DNA of 64,000 bases from Paraburkholderia edwinii (GCF_019428685.1 NZ_CP080096.1:1612001-1676000); one strand, 5' to 3'. Positions 1 through 8,876 are shown, numbered from the stretch's first letter. Numbers and translations are program-made. The notes: generated from the sequence alone by a model not told the origin.

Positions 1-580
1 TGCCGTGCAGTGCTTCGCGCGCCGACGCGAGGATCTCATCGGACAGCGGATCGTCGCTGACCGCACGCGCCAGCGTTAGCGCGCCGATCATCATCGACAG
101 GCGCGCGATCGCGCGCTGCCGGACTTTTTTCGACCGGCGTGCGCTCGAGAACGAAACCAGCACGTCGATCATCGAGCGCAGGCCGCGCAAATACACACTG
201 CGTATCGGCTTGTCGGTGCTCTCGCGGCCGACGTCGGACGCGAGCCCCGCGGCCGCGCACGACATGCCCGGCCGGTCGCGCTGCGCGGGGCTCAGATAGT
301 GCTTCGCGAGCGCATCGACGAGCGCCTGCTCGTCGGCATCGTTTCTGATTAGCGAACGCCACCGCGTAACCGATTCCTCGAACGCGTGTGCGCAAGCAAT
401 GGCAGCCAGTTCGTCCTTCGATTCGAAATGGCCATAAAAGCCGCCATGCGTGAGGCCCGCGGCCCCCATGATGTCGGCCACCGACACGCCGTTGAGCCCA
501 TGCTCCTTGAACAGACGCGCGGATGCTGCTTCGATCACGGCACGGTTTTTATCGGCTTGTTCGCGGGATACGCGCGGCAT
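1..580 (-). CDS. TetR/AcrR family transcriptional regulator, C-terminus cut by window edge
   Basis: The first 193 codons of a TetR-type repressor are visible; the stop lies just beyond base 1, so only a few residues are probably missing (the family is usually near 200 aa). The N-terminal helix-turn-helix lies at about residues 8-55 and includes the typical stretch GLTHGGFYGHF. The C-terminal ligand domain carries the segment YLSPAQRDRPGMSCA seen in NemR-like TetR regulators. The start is the ATG at 578-580, supported by GGAGG about six bases upstream. The tautomerase gene next to it on the same strand lies upstream and could be a target. The ligand cannot be read from sequence. Confidence 0.85.
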   Translation of the reverse strand, partial: MPRVSREQADKNRAVIEAASARLFKEHGLNGVSVADIMGAAGLTHGGFYGHFESKDELAAIACAHAFEESVTRWRSLIRNDADEQALVDALAKHYLSPAQRDRPGMSCAAAGLASDVGRESTDKPIRSVYLRGLRSMIDVLVSFSSARRSKKVRQRAIARLSMMIGALTLARAVSDDPLSDEILASAREALHG

Positions 581-643
581 GGGGATTCCTCCAGAAAAGG
601 TGCCGAGAGCATAACTCAGACTGCGCGGGCCTGGGTATGACGG

Positions 644-1024
644 TTACGCATATTGAGCAATGCCGTTGCCGAACGACCAGTTTTCCTTTGCAACTTCGAC
701 AAGGTTGATAAACAGGTCTTCGCGCCTGAGACCGATGCGTGCATGCAAGCCGTCCGCAAGTGCTTTGTAGAACGTACGCTTCATGTCAACGTCGCGCCCC
801 ACGTTGAGCGTGATCTGGACCATCACGCATTGCGGAGACCGTTCGATGCCCAGATAAGTCGGATCGGCCACGAAGTCGCTGGCCTTGTGCTCGCTGACCA
901 CCATGAAGCGGTCGTTGGCGGGCACGTTCAGAGCGGTGGTCATTGCCTTGTAAACCTCCTCGGTGATCGCGGTGCGGTATTCGGGAGATTGCCCTTCGAC
1001 GAGGTCGATGCGTACGATCGGCAT
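644..1024 (-). CDS. Tautomerase family protein (4-oxalocrotonate tautomerase superfamily, long form)
   Basis: This 126-aa protein starts MPIVRIDLVEG. The proline exposed after removal of Met is the catalytic base of the tautomerase superfamily. The length and the C-terminal segment ENWSFGNGIAQY resemble the longer, fused-type members (Tautomerase_2, malonate semialdehyde decarboxylase-like) rather than the 62-aa 4-OT monomers. The start at 1024 is preferred to an upstream in-frame start at 1060 because AAGGAA lies just ahead of it and because Pro2 is required. It lies downstream of the luciferase-like gene on the same strand, with a 140-base AT-rich gap that could hold its own promoter. The substrate is unknown. 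Confidence 0.85.
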   Translation of the reverse strand: MPIVRIDLVEGQSPEYRTAITEEVYKAMTTALNVPANDRFMVVSEHKASDFVADPTYLGIERSPQCVMVQITLNVGRDVDMKRTFYKALADGLHARIGLRREDLFINLVEVAKENWSFGNGIAQYA

Positions 1025-1111
1025 GGTGAGTTCCTTGATGTATGTGGGCGCTTTGCACACGCAAATGAGCGGTCAAATCAGCAGTCAAATGAGGGGCAAT
1101 GCGCAGGTTGT

Positions 1112-1165
1112 GATCCACATCATAGATGACGATCGTAATTTATACAATAAATGTTGGACATAATT
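1112..1165 (-). promoter_or_regulatory. AT-rich region ahead of tautomerase gene, possible promoter/operator
   Basis: This short AT-rich island contrasts sharply with the GC-rich flanks. It contains CAATAAAT and AATTTATTG elements in partial dyad arrangement, lies 90-140 bases upstream of the tautomerase start, and could bind the neighbouring TetR protein. No clear -35/-10 pair was confirmed. Confidence 0.3.
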
Positions 1166-2187
1166 TATTGAAGGGCGTGCCGGCGTGCGTTGAGGCTGTC
1201 GCGCACCTTGCCGACAATTTCAAGCGAGCGGCGGCGCGCGTCGAGATCGTGGATAAACGAAAGCACCATCACTTCATCGGCGTCGGTTTCTTCGATCAAC
1301 TTGGCGAGTTTCTGCTCGACTTGCTGTGGGCCGCCTGTAATAACCGCGCGCAAGGCGGCATCGAGGCGCGGGCGCTCGTCTTCGGTCGGCAGCGTGTCGA
1401 AATCGGCGATGGGCGGCTGCAGCTGCGCGAACGGCGTGCTGCGTAAGCGGCGCAGCGACAGCTGCTGCATCGACGAAAACAGATGCCGCGCCTCTTCGTC
1501 GGTTGGCGCGGCGGTCACAACGCCTGCCACCACCACATACGGTTTGTCGAGCACGGCCGAAGGCTCGAACGCGGACCGGTATGCGGCAATCGCCGGGTCG
1601 CGCGCGTCGGGCCCGATGTGCGTGGCGAACGCAAGCGGCAAGCCCAGTGCCGCGGCTTGCTGTGCCGAATACGGCGATGATGCGAGCACCCAGATCGGCA
1701 CGTCGAGTCCGGCGCCCGGAACGGCGCGTAGGTTGTTTCCGGGTTCCGGCTCACGAAAGAACGATTGCAGCTCGCGCAGATCGTCGGGAAAGCGCTCACG
1801 CGCTTCCTGGCTCGAGCGCAGCGCTTTCGTGACCGCGTCGGCGCTGCCCGAAGCGCGGCCGACGCCGAGATCGATGCGGCCGGGGTACAGCGATTCGAGC
1901 GTGCCGAACTGTTCAGCGACCATAAACGGTGTGTGATTCGGCAGCATGATGCCGCCCGAGCCGACGCGTAGCGTCGACGTGTGCGCGGCAATATGCCCGA
2001 TCACGACCGACGTGGCCGCGCTTGCGACCGTCTGCACACCGTGATGTTCGGCCACCCAGTAGCGCAAAAAGCCGAGCGTTTCGGCCAAACGTGCCATGTC
2101 GACTGTTTGCCGCAGCGCGTGAGCAGCCGTTTCGCCCGCGCGGATCGGCGCGAAATCGAGGACCGAAAAGGGAATTGGATTAGGCAT
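1165..2187 (-). CDS. LLM class flavin-dependent oxidoreductase (MsnO8-like)
   Basis: This 340-aa luciferase-like monooxygenase begins MPNPIPFSVLDFAPI, close to the usual start of the MsnO8-type LLM group. The conserved block YWVAEHHG (about residues 44-51) and the following TSVVIGHIAAHT and GSGGIMLPNH segments are typical of FMN-binding alkanal-monooxygenase-like barrels. The enzyme should use reduced FMN supplied by a separate reductase to oxygenate a small organic substrate in the cytoplasm. A GTG four codons upstream (2199) is an alternative start; neither has a strong ribosome site. It may be cotranscribed with the downstream tautomerase. Confidence 0.85.
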   Translation of the reverse strand: MPNPIPFSVLDFAPIRAGETAAHALRQTVDMARLAETLGFLRYWVAEHHGVQTVASAATSVVIGHIAAHTSTLRVGSGGIMLPNHTPFMVAEQFGTLESLYPGRIDLGVGRASGSADAVTKALRSSQEARERFPDDLRELQSFFREPEPGNNLRAVPGAGLDVPIWVLASSPYSAQQAAALGLPLAFATHIGPDARDPAIAAYRSAFEPSAVLDKPYVVVAGVVTAAPTDEEARHLFSSMQQLSLRRLRSTPFAQLQPPIADFDTLPTEDERPRLDAALRAVITGGPQQVEQKLAKLIEETDADEVMVLSFIHDLDARRRSLEIVGKVRDSLNARRHALQ

Positions 2188-2320
2188 GCGTGTTTCCACA
2201 GAGTCGCATTGGTTTGTGAGATCCGGGAGACTCTAGCCGTCATGCCGCGCCATAGGGGGTGTTTCTGCGAACTGGCCGTGCCGGGAGGCGAACTGGCGGA
2301 TAGGCGAGCCGTGAACAACA

Positions 2321-3421
2321 CTATTGTGAACAGCGATCCTCTGTATCGTCGAAATGGATCGATTGTCCGTGCCGCAGTACTGTAAACGCGTCAGGCGAGA
2401 GACGCGCATCACGCGCCGCCGCTTCGAGCAGCTTCGGCGGTTCGTCGAGCGGCTCATCACTGAGTTGAAAGGTGCCCCAGTGAATGCCGATGGCGCGTTT
2501 CGCATGCACGTCTTCGAAAATCTGCACGGCCTCCTGCGGGTCAACGTGTTGCGGCCGCATGAACCAGCGTGGTGCATACGCGCCGATCGGGATCAGCGCG
2601 AGATCGAAGCAACCGAAGGCTGCGCCGATTTTTTTGAAGTCGCCTGAGTAACCGGTGTCGCCGGCAAAGTAGAACGAAAACGGGTGAGCGGCGCCGTCGC
2701 GTGTCTTCACGACCCAGCCGCCCCAGAGCGTCTCGTCGCGATCGGTCAGCGTGCGTTTTGACCAGTGCTGGCTCGGCACGAACCAGATATCGAGGCCCGC
2801 TGCCTGCGTGTGATCGCCCCAATCGAATTCCTCTACGTTGCCGATGCGCTTGCCGGCCATCCACGCCTTGATACCGAGCGGCACGAGAAAAAGCGGTGGG
2901 CCGCCCGGTTGCCGGTTCAATGCTTCGACGCTGGCCGTGTCGAGATGATCGTAATGGCTATGCGAGACGAGCACGATGTCGATATGCGGCAGCTCGTCGA
3001 GCGCAAGCGCGGGCGGCACCTTGCGTTTGGGTCCGATAAACGAAAACGGCGACGCACGCTCGGAGAATATTGGGTCGGTCAGGATATTGACGCCGCCCAC
3101 CTGCAACAGTGCGGTCGCATGACCGATCCACGTCATCGTGTCGACGCTGCGATTGGCGCTGAGCCACGCGGTGTCCGGATGATCGAGCGGAAAGCGGTAA
3201 CCGTTGTCGGGCGCTTTCGGCACGCCCTCGACGAGTCTCGACCATTGCCACTTCAGGAACGACGCGCGCGCGAGCGGCCCATCGTTGTTCACGAAGCGCC
3301 CGCCATTGCGCGGCGCGTGCTGGAATGCGCCCGCGCCGGCTTCCTGCCCGGGCTCCTGGCAAAGCGCAAAGCCGGCGGCGAGGCCGGCGAAAGCAAGCAG
3401 CAGACGCAAAGGAAGGCGCAT
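2321..3421 (-). CDS. MBL-fold metallo-hydrolase (NAPE-PLD/UlaG-like), exported or membrane-anchored
   Basis: This 366-aa protein begins with a hydrophobic signal-like stretch (MRLPLRLLLAFAGLAAGFAL). The metallo-beta-lactamase zinc motif SHSHYDHLD (HxHxDH, about residues 153-161), a downstream FAGDTGYSG metal loop and a late GIHWGTF histidine place it in the MBL superfamily, in the branch called metal-dependent hydrolase (NAPE-PLD-like or UlaG-like). It probably hydrolyses a phosphodiester or lactone outside the cytoplasm. The start is uncertain: longer in-frame starts exist (for example 3454 or 3553), but this one places the signal sequence at the N-terminus. Confidence 0.8.
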   Translation of the reverse strand: MRLPLRLLLAFAGLAAGFALCQEPGQEAGAGAFQHAPRNGGRFVNNDGPLARASFLKWQWSRLVEGVPKAPDNGYRFPLDHPDTAWLSANRSVDTMTWIGHATALLQVGGVNILTDPIFSERASPFSFIGPKRKVPPALALDELPHIDIVLVSHSHYDHLDTASVEALNRQPGGPPLFLVPLGIKAWMAGKRIGNVEEFDWGDHTQAAGLDIWFVPSQHWSKRTLTDRDETLWGGWVVKTRDGAAHPFSFYFAGDTGYSGDFKKIGAAFGCFDLALIPIGAYAPRWFMRPQHVDPQEAVQIFEDVHAKRAIGIHWGTFQLSDEPLDEPPKLLEAAARDARLSPDAFTVLRHGQSIHFDDTEDRCSQ

Positions 3422-3584
3422 CGGTAGCCCGGATGTCGAAAGGTGCTTTATAACACCATGCACGGTACAAGGCAGGCCGCGCCGCGGCCGTACGTTCGGA
3501 TACAAACCGGGTACGTTGCGACACATGGCGACATAGCATGGAGCAAGCGTCATGTGAAACTGCCATCAACCGATGGAGTACGAA

Positions 3585-3968
3585 ATGACGACGACCACGA
3601 CCACGACGACTCACGAAGGATCGTGCCACTGCGGCAAGGTCCGATTCGAGATCGATGCGCCCGTCGCGCCCGCCGTGCGCTGCAATTGCAGCCTGTGCCT
3701 GCGCCGGGGCGCATTGATGACGCCGGCTTTCAAGGAAAGCAATCTCCGTATAATCAGCGGTAGCGACGACCTCGCGGTCTACCAGTTCAATACGCACGTG
3801 GCGAAGCATTTCTTCTGCCGCCACTGCGGCGTTTATCCGTTTCATCAAACGCGGATGGACCGGGGTCTATGGCGCGCCAATATCGGCTGTCTCCACGGAG
3901 TAGATCCTTATGCCTTTGACGCGACCGTCAATGACGGTGCCAGTCTCAGTTTGGCAGGTGACGTATGA
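3585..3968 (+). CDS. GFA/CENP-V fold zinc protein
   Basis: This 127-aa protein belongs to the GFA family (glutathione-dependent formaldehyde-activating enzyme-like). Zinc-binding cysteines appear as CHCG, CNCSLC and CRHCG, spaced as in the family. The start at 3585 has GGAG at a good distance. The N-terminus begins with a run of eight threonines encoded by repeated ACG/ACC codons, an unstable-looking tract. The family is structural; true formaldehyde activation is disputed and no specific reaction can be assigned. Its TGA overlaps the ATG of the next small reading frame. Confidence 0.8.
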   Translation: MTTTTTTTTHEGSCHCGKVRFEIDAPVAPAVRCNCSLCLRRGALMTPAFKESNLRIISGSDDLAVYQFNTHVAKHFFCRHCGVYPFHQTRMDRGLWRANIGCLHGVDPYAFDATVNDGASLSLAGDV

Positions 3969-4132
3969 AACGCTTCTACCGGTTTTCCGCGTCGCTATGC
4001 CTTATTTTCAGCCTGACGCTGGCCGAGCTGGTTCGCCCTTTGAGCTGCGCATGTGCGTACTCCGAAACGGAGACGAAGCCGCGCAACCGGAAAGGGGCGG
4101 CTAGATGGAAAAAGTCGAGCATGTGCTGATCG
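3965..4132 (+). CDS. Possible small secreted or membrane peptide between GFA gene and response regulator
   Basis: This is a 55-codon reading frame whose ATG overlaps the preceding TGA (ATGA) and which has AGGTGA just ahead. The N-terminus looks like a signal peptide (positively charged MKRFYRF, then a hydrophobic stretch ending near SCACA). It runs 28 bases into the response regulator gene in another frame. The overlap with both neighbours suggests translational coupling, but the C-terminal residues inside the regulator gene may be fortuitous. No family is recognised. Confidence 0.3.
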
Positions 4133-4845
4133 TCGACGACGACCGCGAGATTCGCGAGCTGATCGGCAGTTATTTGCAGAAGAATGGCGTCAGGGCAAGC
4201 AAGGCTTCGGGCGGCCGCGAAATGTGGGCGGCGCTCGCGGACGACGCGCCGGACATGATCGTGCTGGACGTGACGTTGCCCGGTGAAAACGGGCTTGCGC
4301 TGTGCCGCGACCTGCGAGCCGGGCAGTGGCGCACCATCCCGATCCTGATGCTGACGGCGCTCGGCGATGAAACGGATCGCGTGGTCGGCCTTGAAGTGGG
4401 CGCAGACGATTATCTCGTGAAGCCGTTTGCGGTGCGCGAACTGCTCGCACGCATTCGCGCCATTTTGCGGCGCACGCGGATGGCGCCGCCGGGCTTCGAG
4501 CACACGGAGTCGCCACAGTTTCTGCTGTTCGGCGACTGGAAGCTCGATACGATCGGCCGCCATCTGATCGATAACGAAGGCACGATGGTGGCGCTAAGCG
4601 GTGCCGAATATCGGCTGTTGCGCGTGTTCGTCGATCATCCGCAGCGCGTGCTGACGCGCGACCAGTTGCTCACGCTCACGCAAGGCAGACAGACCGAACC
4701 GTTCGACCGGTCGATCGATCTGCTCGTGAGCCGCCTTCGCCAGAGGCTCAAGGACGGGGCGAAAGACCCGCGCTACATCAAGACACTGCGCAATGAAGGC
4801 TATGTGTTCTCGTCTGCGGTGACGCCGCAGGAAGGCAATCAGTGA
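4105..4845 (+). CDS. OmpR/PhoB-family response regulator
   Basis: This 246-aa cytoplasmic regulator has a receiver domain at residues 1-120 with the acidic pocket D11-D13, phospho-acceptor D55 (MIVLDVTLPG), T84 and K106 (DDYLVKPF). A winged-helix DNA-binding domain fills residues about 140-235, with the terminal RTL-type block RNEGYVF. AAGGGG precedes the ATG. The sensor kinase starts inside the stop (GTGA overlap), so the two are one operon. The target is unknown. It is the only two-component pair in the window, so it is one candidate for the YTTAAG box at 62059. Confidence 0.92.
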   Translation: MEKVEHVLIVDDDREIRELIGSYLQKNGVRASKASGGREMWAALADDAPDMIVLDVTLPGENGLALCRDLRAGQWRTIPILMLTALGDETDRVVGLEVGADDYLVKPFAVRELLARIRAILRRTRMAPPGFEHTESPQFLLFGDWKLDTIGRHLIDNEGTMVALSGAEYRLLRVFVDHPQRVLTRDQLLTLTQGRQTEPFDRSIDLLVSRLRQRLKDGAKDPRYIKTLRNEGYVFSSAVTPQEGNQ

Positions 4846-6161
4846 ACCTATCGAGTCTGTTCAGAGGTCCGCGCACGCTGTTCGTGCGCCTGACGCTGAT
4901 CTTTTTCGCGGGCCTCGTCGTCGCGCAGCTGCTTGCGTTCTGGGCGACCGTGTCCGAGCGCAACGATGCGCAGACGTCGTTGATGCTCGACAATTTCCAG
5001 CGTGAAGTGGCGACCGCGGTCGCGCTGCTCGACCGTGTGCCGGCAGCCGAGCGCCCCGAATGGGTGCCGCGGCTTGCGCGCCGCAATTACAGCTTCCTGC
5101 TCGGGGAGGGCGTGGGCGGCACACCGCCCAATGCGAAGCTTTCGGAAGAGGTCAGCGCCGCGATCGAACGCAGCATCGGGCAGCGCTTTACGATTGCCGT
5201 CAACGAGGTGCCCGACACCAAGGAACATTTGCAGGCGCATCTGCGCTTGAGCGACGGCTCGCCGCTCACCATCGATATTCGTCCCGTTGGCTGGATGCCG
5301 CTGTCATACTGGCTGCTGGTTGTGCTCGCCGTCGAACTCGTGGTGATCGCCGTTTGCGCATGGTTCGCACTGAGCCTTGCGACGCGGCCGCTCAACCAGC
5401 TCGCGAGCGCAGCTGATACGCTGGGCCCGGATATGACCGCCACTCGCCTTCCGGAAGACGGGCCGGCCGAAGTCGCGCGCGCCGCCAAAGCGTTCAATGC
5501 GATGCAGGAACGGATTCGCCAGTATATGAAGGAGCGGATCCAGATTCTCGCGGCGATTTCGCACGATTTGCAGACGCCGATCACGCGCATGCGCATTCGC
5601 ACCGACCTGCTCGACGACGAAGCCGACCGCATCAAATTCCAGCAGGACCTCGCCGAGATGGAAGTGCTCGTGCGTGAGGGTGTTGCCTATGGGCGCACGC
5701 TGCATGGCGCGGCTGAAGTGCCGCGCCGCATCGACCCTGACGCGCTGCTCGAGAGCCTGGTATCCGACTATGAGGATGCGGGCGCGAAGGTGACGCTCTC
5801 CGGATCGATCGGGGTGCCGATCGTCACGCGTCCGGTCGCGTTACGCCGCATTCTTGCGAACCTGCTCGATAACGCGGTCAAGTTCTCCGGTGCGGGCGAA
5901 CTCAAAACTTATGTGTCGAATGACAGGCAGATTTCGATCAGCGTGCTCGATCGCGGGCCCGGTATTGCGCAAGACCAGCTCGAAGCGGTATTTCAGCCGT
6001 TTTACCGCGGCGACGCATCGGGCCATCAGCGCACCGGCGGCAGCGGGCTTGGGCTGGCGATTGCGAAGCAGCTTGCGCTTGCCATGAATGCGACGCTGGA
6101 GTTGAAGAACCGTGCGGGTGGCGGGCTCGAAGCGCGGCTCGTGCTCGAAAAGCCCTTCTAA
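4842..6161 (+). CDS. Sensor histidine kinase (HAMP, HisKA, HATPase)
   Basis: This 439-aa inner-membrane kinase pairs with the preceding regulator; its GTG start overlaps that gene's TGA. One membrane helix lies at about residues 15-36, a periplasmic sensor region follows to about 152, and a second helix spans about 155-178. A HAMP linker (TRPLNQLASAADTL) leads to the H-box with H241 in ISHDLQTPITRMR. The N-box (ILANLLDNAVKF), the G1 motif DRGPGIA and the G2 motif GGSGLGLAI are all intact, so it should be an active kinase. The signal sensed by the roughly 115-residue periplasmic domain is unknown. Confidence 0.92.
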   Translation: MNLSSLFRGPRTLFVRLTLIFFAGLVVAQLLAFWATVSERNDAQTSLMLDNFQREVATAVALLDRVPAAERPEWVPRLARRNYSFLLGEGVGGTPPNAKLSEEVSAAIERSIGQRFTIAVNEVPDTKEHLQAHLRLSDGSPLTIDIRPVGWMPLSYWLLVVLAVELVVIAVCAWFALSLATRPLNQLASAADTLGPDMTATRLPEDGPAEVARAAKAFNAMQERIRQYMKERIQILAAISHDLQTPITRMRIRTDLLDDEADRIKFQQDLAEMEVLVREGVAYGRTLHGAAEVPRRIDPDALLESLVSDYEDAGAKVTLSGSIGVPIVTRPVALRRILANLLDNAVKFSGAGELKTYVSNDRQISISVLDRGPGIAQDQLEAVFQPFYRGDASGHQRTGGSGLGLAIAKQLALAMNATLELKNRAGGGLEARLVLEKPF

Positions 6162-6206
6162 AAACGATTGTTCGTCGCTGCAACTGCTTCAGTGTGACTG
6201 ACATGC

Positions 6207-6240
6207 CTCAGTGTGGCCGCCGCTTGCGGCGCACACTGAG
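6207..6240. terminator. Hairpin terminator between sensor kinase and DUF4148 genes
   Basis: CTCAGTGTG pairs perfectly with CACACTGAG and encloses an inner GCCGC/GCGGC stem with one bulged base. It lies 45 bases after the kinase stop and 13 bases before the end of the convergent gene, so it can serve both strands. No long T-run follows. Confidence 0.65.
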
Positions 6241-6253
6241 CTAGCGGCGCCCA

Positions 6254-6634
6254 TCAGCTGCCAAAGTAAATATTGCAGAAGCTAACCGGGCCGACACACG
6301 CATTCATTGCGCGCGAGTGCTTCATCGGCTTACCGGAATCCGACGAGCCGTATGCGGGCATGCCGCCGACCGCGTCGTCCGTTTGCGCGGTGTTAGCCGT
6401 GCTCGCCGTATTTGCCGCGGCGTTCTGAGCGGCAACTTTTGCTTCGGCAAGCTGAATTTCCTGCGGGTAGCTGGCGTCGGCTGCGGTTTGCGGGTTGTAG
6501 CCGGCCTGTTCGAGCTGCACGAGCTCGGCGCGCACTTGCGCACGGGTCAGACCTTGATCGGTGCTTTGCGCAAAGCTCAGTACAGGAGCGGTGAGTGCAG
6601 CTGCCGTGACCAGAAGAGTGGCGATCGTTTTCAT
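6254..6634 (-). CDS. DUF4148 domain exported protein, paralogue 1
   Basis: This 126-aa protein has a clear signal peptide (MKTIATLLVTAAALTAPVLSFAQ) followed by the DUF4148 core LTRAQVRAELVQLEQAGYNP and SYPQEIQLAEAKV. The rest is a low-complexity Ala/Thr linker and a conserved C-terminal tail, NACVGPVSFCNIYFGS. DUF4148 proteins are small, abundant periplasmic proteins of Burkholderiaceae with no established function. The tail is shared with the next gene upstream (6733-7074) but not with the third copy at 36910, which suggests a subfamily with a disulfide or metal-binding Cys pair. Confidence 0.85.
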   Translation of the reverse strand: MKTIATLLVTAAALTAPVLSFAQSTDQGLTRAQVRAELVQLEQAGYNPQTAADASYPQEIQLAEAKVAAQNAAANTASTANTAQTDDAVGGMPAYGSSDSGKPMKHSRAMNACVGPVSFCNIYFGS

Positions 6635-6732
6635 GATGGTGTTCCCAATGTCAAGCGAGTCTTAAGCGAGTCGTCTGGGGCGCGGCGCACGGCGCCGTGC
6701 CTCGGGTTCAAACCGGTGCGAGCGCGATTCGC

Positions 6733-7074
6733 TCAGCTGCCGGCGTACAGATTGCAGAAGCTGTTCGGGCCGACGCAGGTCGACGAACCCATCGGCGTGG
6801 CGGCAACGCGCTGACCCGACTGGCTCGTGCCGGCGGCGACGCCACCGACGCTGCTTGTGCCGTTACGTTGCTGCATTTGCGCGACTTGCTGCGCGAAGAT
6901 CGGGCTCACTTCCGGATACGATGCATCGGTGACGAAGCGGGAGCCGTTGTTCTCTGCCTGGATCAGTTCGGCGCGTACTTCAGCGCGCGTCTTTTCGCCG
7001 GCCGATGCGCTATTGACGATGCCGAATGACGTGAGGGCAACGAGGGAGAGGCCGATAAGCGTTTTCGTGTTCAT
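6733..7074 (-). CDS. DUF4148 domain exported protein, paralogue 2
   Basis: This 113-aa protein has a signal peptide (MNTKTLIGLSLVALTSFGIVNSASA), the DUF4148 core (TRAEVRAELIQAENNG, DASYPEVSPIFAQQV) and the C-terminal tail STCVGPNSFCNLYAGS. It lies 98 bases upstream of paralogue 1 on the same strand and is probably a tandem duplicate. The core has diverged more than the tail, which argues that the Cys-containing tail is under selection. Function unknown; expected in the periplasm. Confidence 0.85.
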   Translation of the reverse strand: MNTKTLIGLSLVALTSFGIVNSASAGEKTRAEVRAELIQAENNGSRFVTDASYPEVSPIFAQQVAQMQQRNGTSSVGGVAAGTSQSGQRVAATPMGSSTCVGPNSFCNLYAGS

Positions 7075-7514
7075 TTGGAAATCCTAAATAGATTGAAAAG
7101 AAGTGTCCGGTTCATCAGGGCAAACATTGCTGCTTTGTGTTTTATTCCAGCTATTTCGGCTGCATTCGCGGCGCTTGTTGCTGGATGCTACGAGATGCAA
7201 AACACCGTATCGTCTGAATTTATTCCCAACTGCATTTGCGATGCTTGACTGCGTGCTACGTAGTGACGAACAGGACCAAACCTTTCTTTATTCCCACTTT
7301 TTTCGACAAAGCGCATTCAGGGCGAAAGAAGAGGGTGAGCGGGGGAGAAGAGGGACAGAAACGCCCCGCAAACACGGGCGCTGAGCACGCCCGAAGACCG
7401 ATTCCGGCGGATTCGGTTTCGGGGCGCAATTCATTGTTTCAAATCGGGCTGCGAAGCGAGGTAGACCCGAAGGCGGGCCCGAAGGCAGACCCGTGGGCAG
7501 ACGCCGGCAGCCGC
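7075..7514. other. Intergenic region: DUF4148 promoter side and a 12-bp tandem repeat
   Basis: This is 440 bases without a convincing gene. The half near 7075-7320 is AT-richer and should hold the promoter of the DUF4148 pair. At 7463-7498 three imperfect 12-base units of the form RGACCCGAAGGC stand in tandem, 17-52 bases beyond the stop of the FAD monooxygenase. Confidence 0.4.
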
Positions 7515-8876
7515 CTAGGAAGACGCCGCCGGGTGCTGGAGCACCGCCTGTACGCGTTGCTGGAGATCAGGCGTATGCAGCAGGTTCGCCGGCTTCACCA
7601 GATGCCGGACTTCGACCATCAGCCGGTGAACGTCCGGGTCCACGGCAGCAAGCTTCATCACGCCGGCCTGATATTCGCTTCGCTGCCGCATGTCGGCCGG
7701 CCGTTCGCCCTTCGTTTGCGGATACGCGAGATCGAGCGCGGTCGCTCCCGACCATGGCGTTTTCACGAGATCTTCCATCTCCTTCAGGAAGGCCGGTCCA
7801 ATCGTTTCGAGCGAACTGGCGTGGCCGCCTGATTCGGCGAGCAGGCGGTGCAGCATCACCGCCTCTTTCGCCGCGACCGTCATGCCCTGGCCGAACACCG
7901 GATTCGTATTGCAGACGGCATCGCCCAACGGCAGCAAGCCCACCGGAAAGTCCGTGAGATCGGCGAAATGACGCCAGCGGCTTTCCGGATAGCCGAAGCG
8001 CACAATCGGCGCCTCGCGCCGGCCGCGACGCAAGGCCGTACTGATCGCCTGGTTGGGCAGGGTATCCGCGAATGCGAGAAACGCGTCGTCTTCGATGGGC
8101 GGGACGTCGCCGAGACGGCCGGCGAGCACCGCGTCCCATAGTCCGTTTTCGCGTTTCACGAGGAAGCCGGCGCGCCCCTGTTCCGGCGCCTTGCCGTGCA
8201 CCCACGCCTGCTTGAAGTCTGGTTCGGCGCCGTCCGGAAACGAATAGACCGTCGTGCCATAGGTGAGATCGGTGCCGACCGTGGTTTCCGTCGGCAACGG
8301 GCGGCCCGTTGCCTTGAGGAAATCAAGTGTCGGTACGCCGCGGCCGCTTGCATCGATAACGAGTAGGGCGTCGAGTTCGTCGTGTTTGCCTTCGCGCGAT
8401 TCGACGCGCACACCGGCGGCCCGGTTGTTTTCGTCCGGAACGATCTCGATGACGCGGCTCAGTTCACGCAACTGGACGTTTTCGCGTTCGCGTAACTGCT
8501 CGCGCAGCACCGCTTCGAGCAGCGGCCTCGACAATTGCCAGCTATAGATATTCAATTCGCGGCGCGGCAATTTCGGCGTGCCGGCCAGTTCAAAATTCGC
8601 ATCGGCGCCCACATCGGCCAGTTGCGCGCCGGCCTCGATCAGACGCGTATGTACGCCCGGAAAGAGTTCGGCGAGTGCGGCTGCGCCGCCGGAGAGCAGA
8701 ACATGAAGATGTCGGGTCTGTGCGGCGCCGGGCCGCGGGCGCACCTCGGCGGGCAACTCGTCGCGCTCGAGCACGACGACCTGCCCGAAATGGTTGGCGA
8801 GCGCAGCCGCGACGGCGAGGCCGCCGATACCGGCACCGATCACGATCGCGCGTTGTTCTGCAAAGCGTTTGTCCAT
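7515..8876 (-). CDS. FAD-dependent monooxygenase / oxidoreductase
   Basis: This 453-aa flavoprotein has an N-terminal dinucleotide-binding motif AIVIGAGIGGLAVAAAL (residues 10-26), a central DASGRG segment, and the second FAD motif LPLGDAVCNTNPVFGQGM (GD motif of group A aromatic monooxygenases and squalene-epoxidase-like enzymes). It lacks a C-terminal thioredoxin-like domain. It likely uses NAD(P)H to hydroxylate or epoxidise a lipophilic or aromatic substrate. It stands alone, with no adjacent regulator that would point to a substrate. Confidence 0.8.
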   Translation of the reverse strand: MDKRFAEQRAIVIGAGIGGLAVAAALANHFGQVVVLERDELPAEVRPRPGAAQTRHLHVLLSGGAAALAELFPGVHTRLIEAGAQLADVGADANFELAGTPKLPRRELNIYSWQLSRPLLEAVLREQLRERENVQLRELSRVIEIVPDENNRAAGVRVESREGKHDELDALLVIDASGRGVPTLDFLKATGRPLPTETTVGTDLTYGTTVYSFPDGAEPDFKQAWVHGKAPEQGRAGFLVKRENGLWDAVLAGRLGDVPPIEDDAFLAFADTLPNQAISTALRRGRREAPIVRFGYPESRWRHFADLTDFPVGLLPLGDAVCNTNPVFGQGMTVAAKEAVMLHRLLAESGGHASSLETIGPAFLKEMEDLVKTPWSGATALDLAYPQTKGERPADMRQRSEYQAGVMKLAAVDPDVHRLMVEVRHLVKPANLLHTPDLQQRVQAVLQHPAASS

